Shown in pieces: positions 1-5,428 of a stretch of DNA of 5,551 nt; within the stretch, counting starts at the first letter, position 1; every line of letters starts with the position of its first letter. The notes below the pieces were generated by a model that saw only the letters and a program-made list of their open reading frames with translations, had not been told where the DNA came from and made no database searches. Position numbers and translations under genes: made by a program. The DNA is from an uncultured Prevotella sp. (GTDB lineage: Bacteria; Bacteroidota; Bacteroidia; Bacteroidales; Bacteroidaceae), in the NCBI GenBank assembly GCA_900548745.1, contig URLQ01000170.1, positions 1-5,551 on the forward strand. Direction: 5' to 3'.

Positions 1-498
1 AAGTTCTTCCCCTACAGCAGATGGTTTCGCAAACCTGTAGGAAAAGGGGAGCTGGTGGCTTTCAACTATCCGCTCGACACAATAAGCTCCGTGTGTAACC
101 GTCCTGTACATGCAGCATTCTGTATGGCAGGGCCGGGGGATACGGTAATGGTGAACCGCAAGCCGATAATACCGCCGAAGAAGTGTCGTATGGTTGAGGT
201 GAAGCCTTGGAATATAAAGCTTCTGTGCAATACCTATCGTATTCATGAGCATCGTGATGCGGATATTGTAGAAGACAAGCTGTATCTTGACGGCAAGGAG
301 ACACATTATGCTTATTTCTCGAAAAACTATTATTGGATGAGCGTCATGCCGGAAGACACGTTCCCTGACAGCCGCTTCTATGGCTTCGTTCCGGAGGATC
401 ATATCATAGGACGTGTGGTAATGGTTGTATATTCCAAGGGAGACAGCGAGTCGTTCTTCAACAGCTTCCGCTCTGGCAGGTGGTTTATGCCTTTATAG
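1..498 (+). CDS. Signal peptidase I-like protein (S26 family), C-terminal part, probably catalytically degenerate
   Basis: The reading frame is open from base 1 to a TAG at 496-498, so 165 C-terminal residues are visible and the true start lies left of the window. The GTG at 55 is internal and is not the start, because the family similarity continues upstream of it. The fragment carries a clear type I signal peptidase box C (GELVAFNYP, visible residues 16-24), then GPGDTV (44-49), which matches the end of box D (family form KRVVGLPGDTV), and then PDSRFYGFVPEDHIIGR (122-138), which matches the segment after box E. Active family members are membrane-anchored Ser/Lys proteases that remove signal peptides from exported proteins. 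Here the residue aligned with the catalytic lysine is alanine (HAAFCMAGPGD), and the box E signature GDNRDNS is replaced by VMPEDTF. The serine region is outside the window. This may be an inactive paralogue beside an active copy. The family call is strong; peptidase activity is doubtful. The next gene starts 13 bases downstream. Confidence 0.85.
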   Translation, partial: KFFPYSRWFRKPVGKGELVAFNYPLDTISSVCNRPVHAAFCMAGPGDTVMVNRKPIIPPKKCRMVEVKPWNIKLLCNTYRIHEHRDADIVEDKLYLDGKETHYAYFSKNYYWMSVMPEDTFPDSRFYGFVPEDHIIGRVVMVVYSKGDSESFFNSFRSGRWFMPL

Positions 499-511
499 TA
501 TAAGATGAATT

Positions 512-1147
512 ATGACAGCATTATTATCGTCAACATATTTCGGACCCGTACAGTGGTATCAGAAACTTAACCGCTACGACAAAATCCTTATAGAGCAGCA
601 TGACAGCTTCATAAAGCAGACCTTTCGCAACCGTTGCGTTATCGCTACGCCGAACGGTCCGCTTTCGCTTACCGTGCCTGCAAAGCCTGTTGCCAAGCCA
701 ATGGATGGGATGCTCTCTCCTGTTGAACGCCAGCCGCAGATAAGCGATCATGGCAACTGGCGCCATGTGCATTGGAACGCCCTGAAGAGTGCGTATGGCG
801 AATCACCGTTCTTTGAGTATTATGCCGACGACATAAAGCCGTTTTTTGAAAGCAGATGGGAGAGTCTTTATGCCTTTAATGCCGATATTTGCAGAAAGAT
901 GTGCGAGCTGCTTGATATAGAACCGGACATAACATTTACCGACCATTATATGACAACGGAAGAGGTGAAAGACCTGGGAATAGATGATTACCGGGATGTA
1001 ATCCGTCCTAAGCATCCTATGCCGGATTCGGATTTCGTTCCACGTAGGTATTATCAGGTCTATGAGCAGCGGCATGGCTTCCTTCCTAACATGAGTATTC
1101 TCGACCTGCTCTTTAATATGGGTAACGAGAGCGTATTGTGGCTTTAA
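512..1147 (+). CDS. WbqC-family protein
   Basis: The product has 211 residues, the usual size for the WbqC-like family. Family features visible are the N-terminal block STYFGPVQWYQKL (residues 7-19), then a DSFIKQTFRNRC-type stretch (31-42), the strand LSLTVPA (51-57), a central HWNALKSAYGESPFFEYY segment (87-104) and a C-terminal block with YEQRHGFLPNMSILDLLFNMG (184-204). The family takes its name from a gene in O-antigen clusters, but to my knowledge no biochemical activity is firmly established. It shows no signal peptide or membrane segment, so it is probably cytoplasmic. It sits 13 bases after the signal peptidase-like gene and 17 bases before the thioesterase start, which implies cotranscription. 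The ATG at 512 is chosen because the conserved block begins a few residues in; the ATG at 505 is in another frame. There is no Shine-Dalgarno sequence, which is normal for Bacteroidetes. I infer no substrate. Confidence 0.87.
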   Translation: MTALLSSTYFGPVQWYQKLNRYDKILIEQHDSFIKQTFRNRCVIATPNGPLSLTVPAKPVAKPMDGMLSPVERQPQISDHGNWRHVHWNALKSAYGESPFFEYYADDIKPFFESRWESLYAFNADICRKMCELLDIEPDITFTDHYMTTEEVKDLGIDDYRDVIRPKHPMPDSDFVPRRYYQVYEQRHGFLPNMSILDLLFNMGNESVLWL

Positions 1148-1164
1148 GTAAAAACAATAGAAAC

Positions 1165-1563
1165 ATGAATTATATATTTGAAACCAAGATGATGGTGCGC
1201 GATTATGAGTGTGACATCGAGGGTATAGTGAACAACGCAAACTATCTGCATTATGCAGAACATACGCGACATCTGTTCTTGCAGAAGTGTGGACTTAGCT
1301 TTGCTGATATGCACCGTCGTGGAATAGATGCCGTAGTGGCAAGGATGAACTTGCAGTTCAAGACACCTCTGCAATGTGACGATGAGTTTTATTCCCGTCT
1401 GAACCTTACAAAGGAAGGAATAAAGTATGTGTTCCACCAGGATATCTATCGCGCCTCAGACAATAAGATTTGTTTCAAGGGAGTGATAGACCTTGTGTGT
1501 CTCGTGAACGGAAAGCTTGCCAATAGTCCGGAATATGACGAGGCTTTTAAAGAATATATATAA
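1165..1563 (+). CDS. Acyl-CoA thioesterase-like hotdog protein (4HBT/YbgC-FadM type)
   Basis: This is a 132-residue single-domain hotdog-fold protein, the typical length for the 4-hydroxybenzoyl-CoA thioesterase superfamily. The N-terminal signature is VRDYECDIEGIVNNANYLHYAEHTR (residues 11-35), matching the family pattern V-R-x-x-D-x-D-x-x-G-x-V-x-x-x-x-Y. Asp17 is the likely catalytic acid. Relatives hydrolyse acyl-CoA or acyl-ACP thioesters in the cytoplasm; the substrate cannot be read from the sequence. The frame is open back to a GTG at 1138 that would overlap the wbqC-like gene by 10 bases, but the ATG at 1165 is preferred: it follows the A-rich leader usual in this genome and places the first family strand (YIFETKMMVRDYE) at the N-terminus, as in relatives. 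dprA begins 9 bases after the stop, so the two are almost certainly cotranscribed. The superfamily call is firm, the specific activity only general. Confidence 0.85.
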   Translation: MNYIFETKMMVRDYECDIEGIVNNANYLHYAEHTRHLFLQKCGLSFADMHRRGIDAVVARMNLQFKTPLQCDDEFYSRLNLTKEGIKYVFHQDIYRASDNKICFKGVIDLVCLVNGKLANSPEYDEAFKEYI

Positions 1564-1572
1564 TATAAGGTT

Positions 1573-2706
1573 ATGTCTGCACTCTCACAAGAAACGCTTG
1601 CGGCGATGACTCTCGCCCGTATGAGCTATTTCCATATTCCGGCAATGAGAGAACTGTATGCCGAAGCCGGTTCTTTCTCCGCTGTAATTGAAAACCATAA
1701 CAATATCCTTGACATTGCCCCCACGGCGTCCCCACGCTTGGTAAATAGCCTGAAGAATATAGGTAAGTTGCAGGAAAGGGCGACGGAAGAGGCGGAGTAT
1801 GTCGCTTCTCACGGTATACAGGTTCTTACCATCGCCGATGAATCATATCCCAAACGTCTTCTCGAATGTGCCGATGCTCCGCTTGTCCTCTTCTATTGCG
1901 GTAATGGAAACCTCAATATGAAAAGGGTTGTGAATATCGTCGGCACACGCCATGCCACGCAATATGCTGATGACTGTATCAGGAATCTTGTGGAACAGAT
2001 CGGTGCGCTGTGCCCCGAACTGCTTATTGTCAGCGGTCTTGCCTATGGCGTAGATATCATGGCTCATCGCCATTCTCTGGAGAACAATATTCCTACTGTA
2101 GGTGTCTTGGCGCACGGTCTTGACAATCTTTATCCTCCACGGCATAGAGAGACAGCCAACAGGATGGTGAACAATGGAGGATTGCTGACAGAGCATTTCA
2201 CCAATACCAATGCCGACAAGGTGAACTTCGTCAGACGAAACCGTATAGTTGCCGGCATGTCGGATGCAACCATCCTTGTGGAGAGTGCCGCCCATGGAGG
2301 AGGGCTGATCACGTGCTCCATGGCAAAGTCGTACAGCAGGGATGTCTTTGCCTTTCCAGGCAGGGTGGGGGATAAGTATTCAGAAGGCTGCAACAATCTT
2401 ATAAGGGATAACGGCGCTATGCTTGTTACGTCTGCTGAAGACATCGTGAAGGCAATGGGCTGGGATGATGATGCAAAGCTTGCCACGGCAAGGCAGAAGG
2501 GAATAGAGCGGAATCTCTTTCCCGAATTGTCTGAAGAGGCAAAGGTTATTGTTGATGCCCTGTCCAAGGAAAACGACCAGCAGCTCAATGTCCTGATTGC
2601 CAATACGGGCATGGCGGTAGGCACGATGCAGGCTAAGCTCTTTGAACTCGAGATGCAGGGTGTCGTAAAGCCCCTTGCCGGTAGTGTGTATCATCTCATG
2701 AAGTAA
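1573..2706 (+). CDS. dprA: DNA-processing protein DprA (Smf)
   Basis: DprA binds incoming single-stranded DNA during natural transformation and helps load RecA onto it; many species that are not known to be competent also carry it. The product has 377 residues, the normal length. An N-terminal helical region (about 1-75) is followed by the extended Rossmann fold. Visible motifs are IVGTRHATQYA (122-132), SGLAYGVDIMAH (154-165), GVLAHGLDNLYPPRH (177-191), RRNRIVAGMSDATILVESA (221-239), an HGGGLIT loop (241-247), VFAFPG (258-263) and EGCNNLIRDNGA (271-282). Residues from about 318 to 377 form a winged-helix-like C-terminal domain (VIVDALSK ... LFELEMQGVVKPLAGSVYHL). The family's usual YG after the GTR motif is YA here, a small change. 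The ATG at 1573 is preceded by a weak AAGG at 1567-1570. It lies 9 bases after the thioesterase gene and 26 before dusB, so it is probably expressed constitutively with the operon. No competence genes are visible nearby. Confidence 0.96.
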   Translation: MSALSQETLAAMTLARMSYFHIPAMRELYAEAGSFSAVIENHNNILDIAPTASPRLVNSLKNIGKLQERATEEAEYVASHGIQVLTIADESYPKRLLECADAPLVLFYCGNGNLNMKRVVNIVGTRHATQYADDCIRNLVEQIGALCPELLIVSGLAYGVDIMAHRHSLENNIPTVGVLAHGLDNLYPPRHRETANRMVNNGGLLTEHFTNTNADKVNFVRRNRIVAGMSDATILVESAAHGGGLITCSMAKSYSRDVFAFPGRVGDKYSEGCNNLIRDNGAMLVTSAEDIVKAMGWDDDAKLATARQKGIERNLFPELSEEAKVIVDALSKENDQQLNVLIANTGMAVGTMQAKLFELEMQGVVKPLAGSVYHLMK

Positions 2707-2732
2707 CAGGAAGCTATAGAAAATAAAGAACA

Positions 2733-3707
2733 ATGAAAATAGGAAATATACAATTCTCAGACCATCCTCTCTTTCTTGCCCCGATGGAAGATGTTACCGA
2801 CATCGGTTTCCGTATGCTGTGCAAGCGTTATGGTGCCTCTATGGTATATACGGAGTTTGTTAGTGCGGAAGCTCTTGTACGCTCCGTAAAGAGTACTGTC
2901 AGCAAGCTGACAATAAGTGATGAGGAGCGTCCTGTAGGCATACAGATATATGGAAGGGATGTAGATTCGATGGTTGAGGCTGCAAAGATTGTTGAAGACC
3001 AGGCTCATCCTGATGTTATAGATATTAATTTTGGTTGCCCGGTAAAGAAGGTCGCCGGTAAGGGAGCGGGGGCAGGTATGCTGCAGAACGTACCTCTGCT
3101 GCTTGACATAACACGCAATGTGGTCAAGGCGGTGAATACTCCGGTCACGGTGAAGACCCGTCTTGGATGGAGTAATGACAATCTGATAATAACAGACCTT
3201 GCCGAGCAACTTCAGGATTGTGGCATACAGGCTCTTACTATCCACGGCAGGACCCGTGCTCAGATGTATACTGGCTCTGCCGACTGGACTCTTATTGGTG
3301 AGGTGAAGCGTAATCCGCGGATTACTATTCCTATAATAGGTAATGGTGACATCACTTCTCCGGAAGAGACGAAACGTGCTTTTGAGCAATATGGTGTTGA
3401 TGCTGTGATGATAGGGCGTGCCACCTTCGGCAGACCATGGATATTCAAGGAGATAACAGACTACCTTGAGGGTAGGGAGCCGGATCCGGCAATGACTTTC
3501 AACTGGATGCTTGACGTGTTGGAAGAGCAGCTCCGTATCAACGTGGAGAGAATAGATGAATATCGTGGTATTCTCCATACACGCCGCCATCTTGCGGCAA
3601 GTCCGATATTCAAAGGCATTCCGAATTTCCGTCAGACCCGTATTGCCATGCTGCGTGCCAATACGATGGACGAACTCATGGAAATACTTGAGGCGCAAAG
3701 GAAATAA
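2733..3707 (+). CDS. dusB: tRNA-dihydrouridine synthase (DusB-type)
   Basis: This is an FMN- and NADPH-dependent enzyme that reduces specific uridines in the tRNA D-loop region to dihydrouridine, acting in the cytoplasm. Its 324 residues match the family length (about 320). The TIM-barrel motifs appear in order: LAPMEDVTDIGFR (15-27, FMN-binding start), YTEFVSAEALVR (39-50), VGIQIYG (68-74), DVIDINFGCPVKKV (94-107) with catalytic Cys102, VKTRLGW (140-146), TIHGRTRAQMYTG (169-181), IIGNGDI (201-207) and VMIGRATFGRPWIF (225-238, phosphate binding). The C-terminal helical tRNA-binding part follows from about 250. The DusB assignment rests on overall resemblance and the Bacteroidetes context; DusA or DusC cannot be formally excluded, but motif spacing fits DusB better. 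It is the last gene of the rightward run, 26 bases after dprA. The stop codon and last four codons lie inside the terminator-like hairpin. Confidence 0.93.
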   Translation: MKIGNIQFSDHPLFLAPMEDVTDIGFRMLCKRYGASMVYTEFVSAEALVRSVKSTVSKLTISDEERPVGIQIYGRDVDSMVEAAKIVEDQAHPDVIDINFGCPVKKVAGKGAGAGMLQNVPLLLDITRNVVKAVNTPVTVKTRLGWSNDNLIITDLAEQLQDCGIQALTIHGRTRAQMYTGSADWTLIGEVKRNPRITIPIIGNGDITSPEETKRAFEQYGVDAVMIGRATFGRPWIFKEITDYLEGREPDPAMTFNWMLDVLEEQLRINVERIDEYRGILHTRRHLAASPIFKGIPNFRQTRIAMLRANTMDELMEILEAQRK

Positions 3708-3729
3708 CGATTGTCATTTCCTTTGCGCC
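3692..3729. terminator. Convergent (two-way) terminator-like hairpin between dusB and ruvB
   Basis: A perfect 14-bp inverted repeat, GGCGCAAAGGAAAT at 3692-3705 and ATTTCCTTTGCGCC at 3716-3729, encloses a 10-base loop. Beyond one A-C mismatch, CTTG (3687-3690) and CAAG (3731-3734) extend the stem by four more pairs. It lies between the convergent 3' ends of dusB and ruvB, and its left arm overlaps the last codons and stop of dusB. There is no run of U after the stem on either strand, so it is not a textbook intrinsic terminator. A shared terminator or a 3'-end stabilising structure is the best inference. Confidence 0.72.
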
Positions 3730-3752
3730 CCAAGGCGTTTGTCTTACCGTTG

Positions 3753-4784
3753 TCAGAAAAGTGTAGGTTCCATGGCGTTGCCGGCATAGGGATTCCTTCC
3801 GAAATGCTGGTATGCCAGTTCTGTAACCATACGTCCTCTCGGCGTACGCTTGATGAAACCCTCCATAATAAGGTAAGGCTCATAGACTTCTTCTACGGTG
3901 CCGCTGTCTTCTCCGATGGCGGTAGCTATAGTGGTGATGCCCACAGGACCACCCTTGAACTTATCTATTATGGTGAGGAGTATCTTGTTGTCTATCTCGT
4001 CCAGACCGTATTGGTCTATGTTCAGGGCTGTAAGGGCAATATGCGATATGCGAGTGTCTATCCTTCCTGAACCTTTCACTTGTGCGAAGTCCCTCACTCT
4101 TCTGAGCAAGGCATTGGCAATACGTGGCGTTCCGCGGGAACGGCGTGCTATCTCTATTGCCGCATCATCGTCGATAGGCACCTTGAGGATGCTTGCCGAA
4201 CGCTTTATGATGCGCTTCAACGTCTCCGGGTCATAATATTCGAGGTGCAGGTTTATGCCGAAGCGCGCCCTCAGCGGAGCTGTCAGAAGACCGCTTCTTG
4301 TTGTCGCGCCGACCAGCGTAAACGGGTTGAGGTCTATCTGTATGGAACGGGCGGAGGGACCTTTGTCAATCATTATATCTATGCGGTAGTCCTCCATAGC
4401 GGAGTACAGGTATTCTTCCACTACCGGCGACAGACGGTGGATCTCATCAATGAAGAGCACGTCGTTAGGCTCAAGTGATGTCAGAATGCCGGCAAGGTCG
4501 CCGGGCTTGTCGAGCACCGGACCGCTTGTAAGCTTGAAGCCGACCCCTAATTCGTTTGCTATGATATTGCTCAGCGTAGTCTTTCCCAGTCCTGGTGGAC
4601 CGTGGAGCAAGGTGTGGTCAAGAGGTTCTCCGCGGTATTTAGCCGCTTCAACAAACACTTCAAGGTTTTCCACAACCTTCTGTTGTCCGCTGAAGTCGTT
4701 GAAGCGCAGCGGTCGCAGGGCGTTCTCGAACTCCTTCTCTGCCGAGCTCACGTTCTCTTGTCTTATGTCGAAATCGTTGTCCAT
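3753..4784 (-). CDS. ruvB: Holliday junction branch migration DNA helicase RuvB
   Basis: RuvB is the hexameric AAA+ motor that, with RuvA, drives branch migration of Holliday junctions during recombination and repair before RuvC cuts them. The product has 343 residues, a normal length. The N-terminal part carries LRPLRFNDFSGQ (23-34). Walker A is GPPGLGKTT (62-70), with Lys68 and Thr69 for ATP binding. Walker B is VLFIDEIHRL (109-118). Sensor 1 lies in LVGATTRSG (157-165), the arginine finger in APLRARFG (169-176), and sensor 2 in RSRGTPRIANALLRRVRDFAQ (215-235). The C-terminal winged-helix DNA-binding domain includes YLIMEGFIKRTPRGRMVTELAY (304-325). All key residues appear intact. The ATG at 4782-4784 fits the usual start. 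The gene is convergent with dusB and has its own predicted promoter. ruvA and ruvC are not in the window, a common dispersed arrangement in Bacteroidetes. Confidence 0.98.
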   Translation of the reverse strand: MDNDFDIRQENVSSAEKEFENALRPLRFNDFSGQQKVVENLEVFVEAAKYRGEPLDHTLLHGPPGLGKTTLSNIIANELGVGFKLTSGPVLDKPGDLAGILTSLEPNDVLFIDEIHRLSPVVEEYLYSAMEDYRIDIMIDKGPSARSIQIDLNPFTLVGATTRSGLLTAPLRARFGINLHLEYYDPETLKRIIKRSASILKVPIDDDAAIEIARRSRGTPRIANALLRRVRDFAQVKGSGRIDTRISHIALTALNIDQYGLDEIDNKILLTIIDKFKGGPVGITTIATAIGEDSGTVEEVYEPYLIMEGFIKRTPRGRMVTELAYQHFGRNPYAGNAMEPTLF

Positions 4785-4833
4785 ATATTGTCTTTATTTC
4801 ATTGCCGTAAGTGTACGGGCATCCATGTTTGTG

Positions 4834-4865
4834 CAAAAATATTAAAAAATAGCCTATTTCCCAAG
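4834..4865 (-). promoter_or_regulatory. Predicted Bacteroidetes-type promoter for ruvB
   Basis: Read on the minus strand, TATTTTTG (plus-strand 4834-4841) matches the Bacteroidetes -7 consensus TAnnTTTG exactly. A TTG (plus-strand 4862-4864), with 20 bases between the boxes, fits the -33 element (TTTG, usual spacing about 19-21). Transcription would start near 4825-4828 and give a leader of about 40-45 bases before the ruvB ATG. No Shine-Dalgarno sequence is present in the leader. The boxes are seen directly; promoter activity is inferred. Confidence 0.6.
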
Positions 4866-4928
4866 TCTTGTGCCGATTTTGTTTCGTTAATCCTTCCTTT
4901 ATCCGGGCGGTACAGTCATGTTCAGAGG

Positions 4929-4965
4929 TTTTAACCCCCAAACGACCTAATGATTGGGGTTAAAA
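4929..4965. repeat. Inverted repeat, 10-bp arms
   Basis: TTTTAACCCC at 4929-4938 is perfectly complementary to GGGGTTAAAA at 4956-4965. Past a single bulged C (4939), AA (4940-4941) can also pair with TT (4954-4955), leaving a 12-base loop. No U run follows on either strand, and no gene end is nearby for it to terminate (ruvB starts about 145 bases away, transcribed in the other direction). A binding site for a dimeric regulator or an RNA hairpin is possible; the function is unknown. Confidence 0.7.
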
Positions 4966-5005
4966 TGATGTTCTATGGACTTGGTATCCCATAAATTGCA
5001 TGCGT

Positions 5006-5028
5006 AAAAAATTTTTTTCATGAAAAAA
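5006..5028. repeat. A-tract/T-tract double palindrome around CATG
   Basis: Six A (5006-5011) run into seven T (5012-5018), then CATG (5019-5022), then six A (5023-5028). This gives two overlapping palindromes: a perfect 16-bp one (six T, CATG, six A; 5013-5028) and a 12-bp A6T6 one (5006-5017). Such tracts curve DNA and melt easily. A structural role is an inference; it is not linked to a gene inside the window. Confidence 0.6.
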
Positions 5029-5167
5029 TCTGTCATTCTGTCAAGTGTTATCGGTAAGGTGTTATAATACAGAAACATATAGTAGGCTGACAGAAGTTTT
5101 TATTTAAGAAGAATCTGTCATTATCTGTCATTCCGGAAAATCCGCCTTGTGGTTGCCTAACTGTCAG
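5029..5167. repeat. Cluster of six CTGTCA motifs (five direct, one inverted)
   Basis: CTGTCA occurs on the plus strand at 5030-5035, 5038-5043, 5115-5120, 5125-5130 and 5161-5166, and on the minus strand at 5088-5093. The first two form a tandem pair of 8-mers (TCTGTCAT then TCTGTCAA, 5029-5044). The third and fourth are a perfect tandem 10-mer, ATCTGTCATT twice (5113-5132). The inverted copy forms TGACAGA/TCTGTCA arms with the third copy (5088-5094 and 5114-5120) and CTGACAG/CTGTCAG arms with the last (5087-5093 and 5161-5167). This is a plausible array of protein-binding sites; the binder is unknown. Confidence 0.72.
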
Positions 5168-5264
5168 ATATTCAGTACTATCGGCGGTGTGACGATACCT
5201 CAATCATGTATACGGCACTTGAAATTCCGATAGAGATTTTGACTTCTAAATGTGCGATTTGGAT

Positions 5265-5390
5265 ATCGAAAACACGTAAAACGGCATCGGAAGTCCCTGA
5301 GATGAGTATCGAAAGTCCGTGAGATAGAATCGTAAGTCCCTGAGATGTGCATCGTAAGTCCCTGAGATATCATCGTAAAACCTATGAGTT
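5265..5390. repeat. Tandem direct-repeat array, 18-base unit with 21-22-base period
   Basis: Four strong copies of ATCG(G/A/T)AAGTCC(C/G)TGAGAT start at 5286, 5308, 5329 and 5351. The last two are identical (ATCGTAAGTCCCTGAGAT). Spacers of 4, 3 and 4 bases give steps of 22, 21 and 22. A degenerate fifth copy starts at 5372 (ATCGTAAAACCTATGAG), 21 bases after the fourth. A weak copy at 5265 (ATCGAAAACACG) sits exactly 21 bases before the first. The spacers are short and the copies near-identical in the core, unlike CRISPR. The period is close to two helical turns, so each unit would face the same side of the helix, as in iterons or cooperative operator arrays. The array is directly visible; its role is unknown. 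Confidence 0.88.
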
Positions 5391-5410
5391 AGGTCTCCAA
5401 AGTACATACT

Positions 5411-5428
5411 TACGACTTGAAAGTCGTA
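5411..5428. repeat. Near-perfect palindrome, 8-bp arms, 2-base centre
   Basis: TACGACTT (5411-5418) and AAGTCGTA (5421-5428) are perfect inverted copies separated by GA. The left arm with three preceding bases contains ACTTACGA (5408-5415), the exact reverse complement of TCGTAAGT in two units of the neighbouring array (5330-5337 and 5352-5359). This looks like a dimeric protein-binding site related in sequence to the array. Confidence 0.7.

Noticed and set aside
62..304. Minus-strand open frame opposite the signal peptidase-like gene.
   Set aside because: It is antisense to a frame with clear S26-family motifs, and its translation is unremarkable.
1138..1164. GTG start extending the thioesterase by nine residues and overlapping the wbqC-like stop.
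   Set aside because: The added residues have no family similarity, and the ATG at 1165 gives the normal hotdog-protein N-terminus after an A-rich leader.
2757..3698. A 313-codon open frame on the minus strand opposite dusB.
   Set aside because: It lies entirely antisense to a complete, motif-rich dusB gene, its translation has no recognisable domain, and it is best explained as a codon-usage shadow.
3711..4070. Plus-strand open frames opposite ruvB (also at 3898-4236, 4080-4478 and 4450-4845).
   Set aside because: All are antisense to an intact ruvB with full AAA+ motifs, and none shows a protein family signature.
5286..5390. CRISPR array.
   Set aside because: The spacers are only 3-4 bases long and the unit is 18 bases, so there is no room for CRISPR spacers. 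No cas genes are visible.
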